Source: Verrucomicrobiales bacterium (GTDB lineage: Bacteria > Verrucomicrobiota > Verrucomicrobiia > Limisphaerales > Palsa-1400). Taken from it: DNA of 35,641 nucleotides. The position numbers were made by a program, and so were the translations under genes. Below the pieces are notes generated by a model, which was not told the origin of the DNA, did no database searches, and saw only the letters and a list, made by a program, of their open reading frames with translations. Position 1 is the first letter of the stretch. Each line of letters opens with the position of its first letter. Where the stretch lies: positions 28,791 to 64,431 of the forward strand of contig PLGF01000116.1 of NCBI GenBank assembly GCA_003138485.1. Reading direction: 5' to 3'. Shown piece by piece: positions 14,001 through 22,540 of the stretch.

Positions 14001-15218
14001 TCAATTCAAAAGCAGGCGGAAGAAGCTCGCCGTGTTCGTGGGGAACACGCTCAATTGGTTCAGTCCGTTGGTAACTTCAAGGGTGTCCGTTACGTTCGTC
14101 CAAACTGCTCCGCCACCCAGGGAGTCCGATATCTGCAAGGCGAACCCCGTGGACGGCGACGGCCAGGAAACACAGAGATTGGTTCCAGCGGCGCCAACGT
14201 TGAGCTTCTTGATGGACACGGCGCCCGCAACGAGCACCGGAAACGAATACACGTAGGGCTGACCAGTCATATAGATCGTTCGATATTCCGGACCGCCAAA
14301 GCAGAGGTTGGAAAGTGTGTTGAGGAGAATCTTGCCAATCAGATGCCCGTCAGGCGCGTAGATTTCGACACCGTCTCCCGATGCGGCCCAGAGATTCCCA
14401 TGCACGTCGCAGCGGATGCCGTCAGCGATGCCCGTGCTGACGGTGCAAAAAACAGACCCCGCCCCCGTCAGCGTGTTGTTGCTGGTGACGCCGAAAACTC
14501 TTACGATTCCTGAGTTGGCGTAGATGCCGTTGTCGGCGACATAGAGCTTTGTTTCATCCGGCGAAAAGCAGATGCCGTTGGGTTTTGACACGGTTTTGGC
14601 CACGATCGCAACGGTGGCATTTCCGTTGGTTTCGTAACAACGATACACGTACAGGCCTGGTTGAAACCCGGTCGGTGTGTACGACCCGGACGGTGGCGGG
14701 AGCGGCAGACCGCTGTCGTAACCGGGGTCGCTGAACCAGAGGGAGCCGTCCGATTTGACGGTGAGGTCGTTTGGCGAATAGAACTTCAGCCCATTACAAT
14801 TGGTCACCAGCGGAGTCACCACGCCGTTGGTGATCATCACAACCTTCAACCCGTTGCTGCCGCACTCGCAGGAAACCTGGCGCTCCTGCAAATCCAGAAA
14901 GTTTCCGTTAAATATCGTCTGCGCCAGTGGCGGCGCCAAGTAATCGGTGAGGGTGCTTGGCGGAACCAGTTTCTTGAGCTTGTTATTCCCCATGTCGCTG
15001 AACACCAGATACCGGCCATTGGGTATCCACACCGGTCCCTCGATCTTGGAATTGATCGTGACGTTCGTCGTGCAAACGGCATTAGTATTGATCAGGTTGG
15101 TGAACTCAGTCGCGTCAGAGATCGAGAACTTGACCGCGGCGGCGTTTGGGACGGCGACATGAAGCAACCCGCCGAGCACCAGCCCGCGGAAACATGTGGC
15201 ATGGAAAATAGTGCGCAT
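14001..15218 (-). CDS. Secreted SMP-30/gluconolactonase-like beta-propeller protein
   Basis: 405 aa from the ATG at 15218, preceded by TAGGAG with good spacing; a TTG lies just before it. A signal peptide (about 1-28, ending NAAA) directs export. The body is a six-bladed SMP-30/gluconolactonase propeller: IEGPVW carries the metal Glu, SPNDLTVKSDGSLWFSDPGYD and KPNGICFSPDETKLYVAD are the Asn-bearing blades, and GIADGIRCDVHGNLW has the metal/catalytic Asp. Such enzymes hydrolyse sugar lactones with a divalent metal, and secreted forms are common in polysaccharide-degrading bacteria. The last 75 residues (from about SIKKLNVG to the end) form an extra beta domain with LQISDS..WTNVTD, a tail seen on many verrucomicrobial secreted proteins. 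It is convergent with the VPDSG-CTERM gene. Confidence 0.88.
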   Translation of the reverse strand: MRTIFHATCFRGLVLGGLLHVAVPNAAAVKFSISDATEFTNLINTNAVCTTNVTINSKIEGPVWIPNGRYLVFSDMGNNKLKKLVPPSTLTDYLAPPLAQTIFNGNFLDLQERQVSCECGSNGLKVVMITNGVVTPLVTNCNGLKFYSPNDLTVKSDGSLWFSDPGYDSGLPLPPPSGSYTPTGFQPGLYVYRCYETNGNATVAIVAKTVSKPNGICFSPDETKLYVADNGIYANSGIVRVFGVTSNNTLTGAGSVFCTVSTGIADGIRCDVHGNLWAASGDGVEIYAPDGHLIGKILLNTLSNLCFGGPEYRTIYMTGQPYVYSFPVLVAGAVSIKKLNVGAAGTNLCVSWPSPSTGFALQISDSLGGGAVWTNVTDTLEVTNGLNQLSVFPTNTASFFRLLLN

Positions 15219-15398
15219 CAAACTCCTATTCGTGAAGTCCAGTCCTCCAACGCTCCAAGAGCATGGGGCTGGACTCGGCGCGCACTTTACCTCTCGTTCG
15301 CTTCCCCAGTCAACGCCAAAGAAAAGGGGATCGGGGCTGGTGCGTGAATCGCGTTCGACAATCAGGCGTCACTTTCTCAATCAAGCTGGTTCGCGCGC

Positions 15399-15833
15399 TC
15401 ACGGCGCGTCGATTTCCTGGATGCGCCGGAGGTGGCGGCCGCCCTCGAAAGGGGTGTCCAGCCAGATGGTGACAATCTCCAGGGCGAGTTCAACGGGGAT
15501 CAGGCGGGCGCCGAGGGAAATGACATTGGCGTCGTTGTGCTGACGGGCCAGGCGGGCGCTTTCCTGATTCCAACACAGTGCGCAACGGATGCCCGGAACG
15601 CGATTGGACACGATGGCCTCGCCATTGCCCGAACCGCCCAGGACGATGCCGCGTTCCACCTCGCCGCGGGCGACCGCCAGCGCGACCGGCCGGATGAAAA
15701 GCGGATAGTCCACCGGCGGCGCGCTGCCGTTGGCGCCGAAATCGCGCGCCTGGTGGCCCAGCTCGCGGAGCAATTGCTTGATCCGCTCCTTATATTCAAA
15801 CCCAGCGTGGTCGGAACCGATGCCAATTATCAT
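15399..15833 (-). CDS. rpiB: Ribose-5-phosphate isomerase B
   Basis: 144 aa from the ATG at 15833; upstream in-frame residues (to 15920) are Arg/Pro/Phe-rich and not family-like. It interconverts ribose-5-phosphate and ribulose-5-phosphate in the pentose phosphate pathway. IGIGSDHAGFEYKE at the N-terminus, GGSGNGEAIVSNRVPGIRCAL (67-87, quoted in part) and RQHNDANVISLGAR are the RpiB blocks. Where E. coli RpiB has its catalytic Cys before GTG, this protein has Gly, followed by a Glu (Glu72) in SGNGE. That is the arrangement of the mycobacterial-type enzyme, in which Glu acts as the base. The gene is divergent from htrA, with 237 bp between the starts. Confidence 0.93.
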   Translation of the reverse strand: MIIGIGSDHAGFEYKERIKQLLRELGHQARDFGANGSAPPVDYPLFIRPVALAVARGEVERGIVLGGSGNGEAIVSNRVPGIRCALCWNQESARLARQHNDANVISLGARLIPVELALEIVTIWLDTPFEGGRHLRRIQEIDAP

Positions 15834-15983
15834 AACGAAGGCGGAAGGTAGCAAAGTGGCGCGGCGCCGCAAATGGAAATGAGGAAAAAATGGGGGCGGG
15901 CGGAAGCGGGCGCATTTCATTTTCTTGGGCGCATCTCTGTCTTGGGAAAGGTCTCTGCGATTGAAACGATTGAGAATTGATCA

Positions 15984-16013
15984 TTGAAAAACTGTCATCG
16001 GTTATTGTACAGT
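15984..16013 (+). promoter_or_regulatory. Possible sigma-70 promoter of the HtrA gene
   Basis: TTGAAA at 15984-15989 and TACAGT at 16008-16013 are 18 bp apart. Transcription would begin near 16020 and give a leader of about 50 nt before 16071. The match is moderate (5/6 and 4/6). Confidence 0.35.
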
Positions 16014-16070
16014 AAAAAACGGCTGGCGAGACGCCGCGGGAGCGAGGAGCGGGATGTCTGCGCCGGCCGG

Positions 16071-17453
16071 ATGAATATGCGGATGTTTGATTCCATTTTC
16101 GCGCGGCGCGCGCGGGCGGCGGCCGTGGCGCTTGCGCTGGCGGCGGTGGCCGCGGCGCCGGGTCCGGCCGAGACGGATATTCGGCGCGACGCGATTGTGA
16201 ACGTGGTTGAAGAGGCGATGCCGTGCGTGGTAAACGTCGCGACGGAGAGCATCGTGGAGTCGCGCGACCCGTTTGACGCGCTGTGGCGGCGCTTCTACGG
16301 CTATCCCAACCAGCCCAGAGTGCGGAGCGCTCTTGGATCGGGGGTCATCATCTCCGACGATGGTTATATCCTGACAAATCTGCATGTGGTGAAACGGGCC
16401 AACCGCATCCAGGTGAAGTTGTCCGACGCGGCGGGCGGCGGGGTGTATGAGGTGCAGCCGGTGTATGTGGGGACCGCGAAGATCGACGTGGCGTTGCTGA
16501 AGATCAAGGCGCAGACGGCCGGAGAGAAATTCCACCCGATCAAGTTCGCGGCGGATGATGATCTGATGTTGGGGGAAACGGTGGTGGCGCTGGGCAACCC
16601 GTTTGGTTTGGGAGAGTCCGTCAGCCGGGGGATACTGAGTTCCAAACGCCGGGCCGTGCCCAAGGAGAACGAGGATTTGAGCATGGAGAACTGGCTGCAA
16701 ACCGACGCGCTGATCAACCCGGGCAACAGCGGCGGACCGCTGGTGAACTTGCGGGGGGAGTTGATCGGCCTGAACGTGGCGATTCTGGAAGGGGCGCAGG
16801 GCATAGGCTTTGCCATCCCAATCAAGGAAGTGCGCCAGGCCTTGGCGGACATCTTTAATCCGGAGACGGCGTCGCGGTGGTTCGGGGCGCGGTTGAGCGT
16901 GACGCCGCCGTTGCGGGTGCGCAGTGTCGATCCGCGAAGTCCGGCCGGCGCGGCGGGGTTGCGCGTTGGGGACGCCATCGTAGCGGTGGACGGGCAGCCG
17001 GCGCGGGACTACATCGAGTTGAACCGCACCTTGCGCGAAAGCGCGAAAGAGAATTTTAATTTGACGGTGCGGCGGGACGGGGAGGCGCGGGAGGTGAAGG
17101 TGCGGCTCACGCCCTTTGGGGAATTGTTCCAGCAGCGCATGGGTGTGGACTTGAAGGAGTTGACAGGGGAGTTGGTCGAGCAGCTTGGACTGGGGCGGCT
17201 GGGTGGGTTGGAAGCCGGGCTGCTGATTTCGCGGGTGGAGAAGGGAAGCCCGGCCGAAAAGGCGGGGTTGAGGGAGTACGAGGTGGTGAACGGCATCGGC
17301 GGCCAGCGCGTGAGAAATTATCTGGACGCTTTTCAGGCCGTGGTGCAAGTGAAGCCTGGGGAGCGGACGGAAATATCGGTGCTTTCGCCGCGGACGCGGG
17401 GCAATCTTATTTTAGGCTATCAAGAAGGCGCGGTGGAGGTTAGGCTCAAGTAG
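16071..17453 (+). CDS. HtrA/DegP-family periplasmic serine protease with two PDZ domains
   Basis: 460 aa from the ATG at 16071, chosen because a signal peptide (about 1-33, ending GPAE) follows at once; further upstream starts lie inside the likely promoter. The trypsin-like domain has the triad His105 (NLHVV), Asp139 (KIDVALLK) and Ser220 (NPGNSGGPL), and an LGNPFGLGESVSRGILS loop. PDZ1 (about 255-340) and PDZ2 (about 370-450) follow, each with a G-L binding-loop pattern (AGLRVGDAIVAV and AGLREYEVVNGI). Such proteases degrade or refold damaged envelope proteins. The ABC-export operon begins 37 bp downstream on the same strand and may be co-transcribed. The call is very secure; the choice between DegP and DegQ type is open. 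Confidence 0.93.
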   Translation: MNMRMFDSIFARRARAAAVALALAAVAAAPGPAETDIRRDAIVNVVEEAMPCVVNVATESIVESRDPFDALWRRFYGYPNQPRVRSALGSGVIISDDGYILTNLHVVKRANRIQVKLSDAAGGGVYEVQPVYVGTAKIDVALLKIKAQTAGEKFHPIKFAADDDLMLGETVVALGNPFGLGESVSRGILSSKRRAVPKENEDLSMENWLQTDALINPGNSGGPLVNLRGELIGLNVAILEGAQGIGFAIPIKEVRQALADIFNPETASRWFGARLSVTPPLRVRSVDPRSPAGAAGLRVGDAIVAVDGQPARDYIELNRTLRESAKENFNLTVRRDGEAREVKVRLTPFGELFQQRMGVDLKELTGELVEQLGLGRLGGLEAGLLISRVEKGSPAEKAGLREYEVVNGIGGQRVRNYLDAFQAVVQVKPGERTEISVLSPRTRGNLILGYQEGAVEVRLK

Positions 17454-17490
17454 GACAGGGGAACAGCTCCCATGCCAATGAGCAACGGCC

Positions 17491-18444
17491 ATGATGATTG
17501 AGGTATCCAATTTGAACAAGCGATACGCCGGCAAGACAGCGGTGTCGGACTTGTCTTTTGAGGTGGAACAAGGCGAGGTGGTGGGGCTGATTGGCCACAA
17601 CGGAGCGGGCAAGAGCACGACCATGCGGATTCTGTCGTGTTTCATGCCGGCGACTTCCGGCACGGCGCGGGTGGCGGGCCTGGACGTTTTTACGCAAGCC
17701 GACCAGGTGCGGCGGCGTATTGGCTATATGCCGGAGAACAATCCGTTGCACCCGGACATGCGGGTGCGGGAATACCTGAAATTTCGGGCGCGCCTCAAAG
17801 GCTTGAGCCACAGCCGTTCGCGGGAGAGGGTCGATGCGGTCATCGCGCAATGCGGCCTGGCTGACGTGAGCAAGAGGATCATCGGGCAGCTCTCCAAAGG
17901 ATACCGCCAGCGCGTGGGGCTGGCCGATGCGCTGGTGCATGAGCCGGAATTGATCATCCTGGACGAGCCGACCATCGGGCTGGACCCGAACCAAATACGC
18001 AGCGTGCGGCAATTGATAAAGGAATTGGGGCGGCGGCACACGGTGCTGCTCTCCAGCCACAATTTGCCGGAGGTGGAGATGACGTGCAACCGGGTGCTGA
18101 TCATGCGGGAAGGGAGGATACTGGCCGCGGACACGCCGGAGAACCTCCACAAGGCGCTGGGCAGGAGCGGGCACGTTGTGGCGGAGATCGCCGCGCCGCT
18201 GGAAGAGTTGAAGAACTGTTGGGAACAGATGGCCGAAGTGGCCGATTACAACATCGCGCCGACGGAGGGTGAGTATTACCGGTGCTCGCTGACGGCGGCG
18301 CCCGGGCAGGACCTGCGGCCGCGGATCTTCGCGCTGGTGGTGGAGCGCGGCTGGCAATTGCGCGAGCTGTCCCGGGTGCGGCTTACGCTGGAGGACGTGT
18401 ATATCCGCCTGACCCGGCCGGAAAGCGAGGAAGAGGTAATCTGA
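17491..18444 (+). CDS. GldA-type ABC transporter ATP-binding protein
   Basis: 317 aa. Walker A GHNGAGKS (35-42), the signature LSKGY (134-138), Walker B LIILDEP (154-160), and the H-loop in SSHNLPEVE are all present, so the ATPase should be active. The extra C-terminal domain (about 235-317) is typical of the CcmA/GldA exporter group. With the permease and the GldG-like protein that follow it forms a Gld-type exporter, known from gliding Bacteroidetes but widespread in non-gliding phyla, where the cargo is unknown. The stop overlaps the ATG of the permease gene. Confidence 0.93.
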   Translation: MMIEVSNLNKRYAGKTAVSDLSFEVEQGEVVGLIGHNGAGKSTTMRILSCFMPATSGTARVAGLDVFTQADQVRRRIGYMPENNPLHPDMRVREYLKFRARLKGLSHSRSRERVDAVIAQCGLADVSKRIIGQLSKGYRQRVGLADALVHEPELIILDEPTIGLDPNQIRSVRQLIKELGRRHTVLLSSHNLPEVEMTCNRVLIMREGRILAADTPENLHKALGRSGHVVAEIAAPLEELKNCWEQMAEVADYNIAPTEGEYYRCSLTAAPGQDLRPRIFALVVERGWQLRELSRVRLTLEDVYIRLTRPESEEEVI

Positions 18445-19193
18445 TGCAGGCGTATTTGACATTGACGCGGCGGGAACTGGGAAGTTTTTTCTATTCGTGG
18501 ATTGGCTACGTGGTGATCGCGGGGGCGGTCTTTCTGATGGGACTGAGTTTTGTCATTCTGCTGGGCAGGCTGGCGGGGCAGCCGACGATGATCCCGATCA
18601 CGGAGATGTTCCTGAGTCTGTGTTTCTGGCTGATTCTGCTGTTTTCCGCGCCGATCATTACGATGAGGCTCTTCGCGCTGGAGAAATTCTCCGGGACATT
18701 TGAGACGCTGATGACGGCGCCGGTGAGCGATGCCGGGGTGGTGCTGGCGAAGTTCACGGCGGCGCTGATATTCTACATGCTCATGTGGCTGCCGCTGTTG
18801 GGCTGCCTGTTTATTCTCCGTTATTTCACGCGGGGCACAAACCTCACGGAGCCGGGGACGCTGGCGAGCACGTTTCTGGGCATCTTCCTGGTGGGTTCGC
18901 TTTACATGGCCGCCGGCTGTTTCGCGTCGGCTCTGACCCGCAGCCAGATCGTGGCGGCGATGATCAGCTTCGCGCTGGGGCTGGCGTTGTTCCTGGCCGG
19001 TTATTTGGGGGACCAATTGGCGCCGGACAAGACGTGGCAGGTGGAGGCGTTGAGCCGCATCGCGATCCTGGAGCAGATGAAGGACTTCGCCAAAGGGGTT
19101 GTGGACACCCGCCATGTGGTGTTCTATTTGACATCAACCATCTTCTTCCTGTTCCTGACCTGCCGGGTGGTGGGAAGCCGCCGTTGGAAATGA
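18444..19193 (+). CDS. GldF-type ABC-2 permease
   Basis: 249 aa from the ATG at 18444, which overlaps the stop of the ATPase gene. Six membrane helices can be seen, starting near WIGYVVIAGAVFLMG, FLSLCFWLILLFSAP, ALIFYMLMWLPLLG, FLGIFLVGSLYMAA, MISFALGLALFLAG and VFYLTSTIFFLFL. The first soluble stretch (LTRRELGSFFYS) is the classic start of GldF-like ABC-2 permeases. It should form the membrane channel for the ATPase upstream. Confidence 0.9.
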   Translation: MQAYLTLTRRELGSFFYSWIGYVVIAGAVFLMGLSFVILLGRLAGQPTMIPITEMFLSLCFWLILLFSAPIITMRLFALEKFSGTFETLMTAPVSDAGVVLAKFTAALIFYMLMWLPLLGCLFILRYFTRGTNLTEPGTLASTFLGIFLVGSLYMAAGCFASALTRSQIVAAMISFALGLALFLAGYLGDQLAPDKTWQVEALSRIAILEQMKDFAKGVVDTRHVVFYLTSTIFFLFLTCRVVGSRRWK

Positions 19194-19194
19194 C

Positions 19195-20694
19195 ATGAGC
19201 GCCGCCGACCCGCCCCAATCGAGTTTCTCCCGCGCGCGCCGCTGGATCATCATGCTGAACACGGCGCTGGCTGTCGGGGCCGCGCTGGCTTTGTTGGTCA
19301 TGACCAACTACCTCGCGGGCGGATATTTCAAACGCTATTTTTGGTCGCGGGACGCGGGTTTTGAGCTTTCCGCGCGGACGCTGGGAGTCCTGCGCAACCT
19401 GACCAACGACGTCTCCGTAACGATCTTTTTTCAGCCCAACGGCGACAACCGGGAAGTCTATTTGTTGACAAAGGCGTTGCTGACGGAATATCAAGACGCC
19501 AATCCCCGCCACATTCACGTCAAGGGGCTGGACTACACGCGTTTGGCTGGCGAGGCCAAGGAGTTGCTCAGCAAGCATAGTCTGAGCGGCCTGAAGGAGA
19601 AGGATTTTGTCCTCTTTGAGAGCAGCGGCCATCATCGGATCGAGTACGCGGGGAAACTGGCGGATTATGATTTCAGCGACCTGCTGGCAAGGCGGAGCAA
19701 ATACGTGCGGCGCAGCGGCTATAGAGGCGAGATGCTCTTCACGGCGGACATCTACGCGGTGAGCAATCCGGAGGCGCTCAAGGCGTATTTTCTCTACGGC
19801 CACGGTGAGAATGACCCGGGGGATCCCAAGGAGGAGGACACCCGGGAGAATCCGACCGGATACTCGAAGCTGGCCGCGATCTTGAAGGACGAAGTGGATT
19901 GTGATTGGGACCGGCTTTCGCTGGCGGGGACCAACCCGGTGCCTGCCGATTGCCAGTTGCTGATCATAGCCGGACCGGGCGGCGGGAGGTTCCTGCCGCG
20001 GGAGTTGGAGAAGATTTCCGCGTATCTCAAGCAGGGCGGACGCTTGCTGGCGCTGCTGACCACCGACTGCGGCCTGGAGCCGGCGCTGGCCGATTGGGGG
20101 GTGCGGCTGGGCCGTTGGACCGTCGTGGACCAGGACAAGCAGAATTTGCTGCCCGACGGGCGCAGTTTCCTGGCTTGGACTTTGCCGCATCCGATCACGG
20201 GTCCGTTGTACAGCGAGAAAATTCCGATCTTCATGGTCCGTCCGCGTCCGGTTTTCAAGACGGAGGCGCAAAGCAAGGTGCCTGGCGCGCCGGATGTGCG
20301 GCTGCTGGTGGCGACCAGCCCGGAAGGGATCGATGAAAACAAGCATGTGATGGAGTATCCGCTGCTGGCGGCGGTCGAGCAGGGGGAGTTACAGGGAGTG
20401 CATACGTCGCGGGGAGGCGGCACCCGGATTGTGGTGGGGGGAGATTCGTATTTTTTGGACAATCAGGTGATCGACGCTTGCGTCGGCAATCATTACTTTG
20501 CCGGGCTGGCGCTGAACTGGCTGTTGGACCGGCCAACGCTTTTGTTGTCGGGACTGGGGCCGCAGCCGATCCAGGAATACTCGATCAACATGACGCGAGG
20601 GCAGGAAAGGGCGGTGCAATGGCTCTTTCTGTGCGGGCTGCCGGGGGCCGTGCTGGCGTTGGGCGGCTTGGTCTGGCTGCGGCGCCGGAACTGA
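19195..20694 (+). CDS. GldG-like ABC-transport auxiliary protein
   Basis: 499 aa, ATG one base after the permease stop. An N-terminal membrane helix (about 17-39), a large periplasmic domain and a C-terminal membrane helix near GLPGAVLALGGLVWLRRRN give the usual GldG topology. The domain is of the ABC-type auxiliary (GldG, IFT52-like) family: SARTLGVLRNLTNDVSVTIFF at its start (quoted in part), then VYLLTKALLTEYQD and LKAYFLYGHGENDP. It lacks enzymatic motifs and is thought to assist the permease at the outer face. Confidence 0.88.
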   Translation: MSAADPPQSSFSRARRWIIMLNTALAVGAALALLVMTNYLAGGYFKRYFWSRDAGFELSARTLGVLRNLTNDVSVTIFFQPNGDNREVYLLTKALLTEYQDANPRHIHVKGLDYTRLAGEAKELLSKHSLSGLKEKDFVLFESSGHHRIEYAGKLADYDFSDLLARRSKYVRRSGYRGEMLFTADIYAVSNPEALKAYFLYGHGENDPGDPKEEDTRENPTGYSKLAAILKDEVDCDWDRLSLAGTNPVPADCQLLIIAGPGGGRFLPRELEKISAYLKQGGRLLALLTTDCGLEPALADWGVRLGRWTVVDQDKQNLLPDGRSFLAWTLPHPITGPLYSEKIPIFMVRPRPVFKTEAQSKVPGAPDVRLLVATSPEGIDENKHVMEYPLLAAVEQGELQGVHTSRGGGTRIVVGGDSYFLDNQVIDACVGNHYFAGLALNWLLDRPTLLLSGLGPQPIQEYSINMTRGQERAVQWLFLCGLPGAVLALGGLVWLRRRN

Positions 20695-20701
20695 AGGCGC
20701 C

Positions 20702-22534
20702 ATGAATTGGAAACCCACATGGGTTTTGCTGGCGGCCGCCGCGATGCTCTATGCCTTTATCGTGCTGGTGGACCAGCCGTTGCGGCGGGAGCGGTTGCGC
20801 GAGGCGAGCCGGGCCGTTCTGCCGGGATTCGATGCCGCGGCGATCACCAACATCGAAATCCACCCCCGGGGCCGGCCTGTCATTGACGCCCGGCGTCTTG
20901 ATGGAACCAACCGCCTTTGGCGGCTGGCCCGGCCGATTTCCTACCCGGCGCAAAGTGACCGTGTCGAGGCGTTGCTGGAAGTTCTGGCGAAGTTGGAATG
21001 GAAGGACCGCATCGCTGAAGGGGAGTTGACGAACCGGCCTGACGCCCAGGAACAATTCGGATTTACGCACCCTCAGTTCTCGCTCGTGCTTCAAGGCGGC
21101 GGCGCGACCCGCCGGCTGGATGTCGGCGCCCTCTCGGCCTTGGGTGACGAGGTCTATCTGAATGTCGTGGGCAGCAGCAGCATCACTCTGGCAGGGGCGG
21201 ACTTCCTGGAGGCGATACCGCAGGACCAGGACCAGTGGCGCGACCTTTCGCTCCTGGACATGGCCGGCCTCCGGTTCCAGAAACTGCGCGTGCGCTCGGC
21301 GGGGCAGGAATTTGAATTCGAGCGCGATCCAACCAACCATTTCTGGTTTATGAACCTTCCTCAGTCCGCGCGCGCGGACAGCGCCCGCATCAATGAACTG
21401 CTGCGCCGCCTCCAGGACGTTCAGGTCAGCGCCTTTGTCACCGACGATCCGCAGGCGGACTTGGAACCCTTCGGCTTGCAAACCTCGCCGCTGACGCCGG
21501 ACCTGGTGCTGTCGTTTCTCCAGGGCAGCAACGTCGTGGCGGTCGTTCAAGTGGGGGCCAGCCCGTCCAATCATCCGGAGATGGCCTACGCGCGACGGGT
21601 GGAGCCTGGCAACGTGGTGGCGGTGGAGCGGGAGCCGTTGCGGGGCTGGCGCGGCGCTTACACCAACTTCATGGACCAACATCTCATCAGCGCGCCCCCC
21701 GCCTGGATCAAGTCCATCGACGCGCGGGGGGGTGATAACTTTGCAGTCAGGAAGCAAACCAACGGCCAATGGGAAGTGTTCGCGGCAACCCACTTTGCCG
21801 CCGACGCATTGCTGATCGAAGATTGGCTGGCCAGCTTGACCAACATCGCGACAGAAATCGAAAAGACCGTGGTGGTGGATTTCGCCGCTTACGGGTTGAC
21901 GAACCCCGTGTTGCGCTACACGGCGCAGTTCGGCGCCGAAGCGGGCGGATTGGCGCCCGCGCAGATCGACTTTGGAGCGGCGCGCGGCGGGCGGGTCTTC
22001 GAGCGGCGGACCGACGAATCGTTTGTCAATACGATCAGCACGAACGATTTTGAGCGTCTTCCGCGAGTATCCTGGCAGTTGCGCGACCGGTCGATTTGGA
22101 CGTTTGAAACGAGCAACGTGGTGAGCGTGGTGGTTCATCAACTGGGCCGAACGCGCCAGTACCTGCGCGATCCGCAGGGCGAATGGACCTTCGCGCCGGG
22201 ATACCAGGGGCCGCCCTTCATCAATTCGCCTTCGCTCGAAGAAGCGGTGCATCGGATTGGCGAGTTGCGGGCGGTCTATTGGGACGGGGTGGGGGAGGAG
22301 CATCTGGAACGATTTGGGTTCAACCTAACCGCCCACGACCTCGAATTTGCCGTCAGACGCCCGGGGGGCGTCGAAACTTTGCGCTTGGAATTCGGCGCCC
22401 GCTCGCCTTATTCGCATCCTTATGCCTCTGTCGTGCGGGACGGGCAACGGCTGATCTTCGAGTTTCCCGTGGATTTATTCGAGAATTTCGTCGAGCCGGA
22501 CCTTTCCATCGCCACGGCGCTCCGCCGGCACTGA
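20702..22534 (+). CDS. DUF4340-domain protein of the Gld-type exporter operon
   Basis: 610 aa, start seven bases after the GldG-like gene ends. An N-terminal membrane helix (about 5-23) is followed by a long repetitive beta-rich periplasmic region with DUF4340-like features: ITNIEIHP, WRLARPISYPAQSDRVEALL and LRFGLTH/FGFTHPQFSLVL-type segments occurring more than once. DUF4340 proteins are often encoded next to GldG. No catalytic motif is seen, and it is likely to be a structural partner of the exporter in the periplasm. Confidence 0.85.
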   Translation: MNWKPTWVLLAAAAMLYAFIVLVDQPLRRERLREASRAVLPGFDAAAITNIEIHPRGRPVIDARRLDGTNRLWRLARPISYPAQSDRVEALLEVLAKLEWKDRIAEGELTNRPDAQEQFGFTHPQFSLVLQGGGATRRLDVGALSALGDEVYLNVVGSSSITLAGADFLEAIPQDQDQWRDLSLLDMAGLRFQKLRVRSAGQEFEFERDPTNHFWFMNLPQSARADSARINELLRRLQDVQVSAFVTDDPQADLEPFGLQTSPLTPDLVLSFLQGSNVVAVVQVGASPSNHPEMAYARRVEPGNVVAVEREPLRGWRGAYTNFMDQHLISAPPAWIKSIDARGGDNFAVRKQTNGQWEVFAATHFAADALLIEDWLASLTNIATEIEKTVVVDFAAYGLTNPVLRYTAQFGAEAGGLAPAQIDFGAARGGRVFERRTDESFVNTISTNDFERLPRVSWQLRDRSIWTFETSNVVSVVVHQLGRTRQYLRDPQGEWTFAPGYQGPPFINSPSLEEAVHRIGELRAVYWDGVGEEHLERFGFNLTAHDLEFAVRRPGGVETLRLEFGARSPYSHPYASVVRDGQRLIFEFPVDLFENFVEPDLSIATALRRH

Positions 22535-22540
22535 GATGTC

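Noticed and set aside
16002..17348. 448-codon minus-strand frame opposite HtrA
   Set aside because: His/Arg/Pro-rich shadow of the protease gene.
20585..22303. 572-codon minus-strand frame opposite the DUF4340 gene
   Set aside because: Shadow frame; the plus strand has operon spacing and a membrane anchor.
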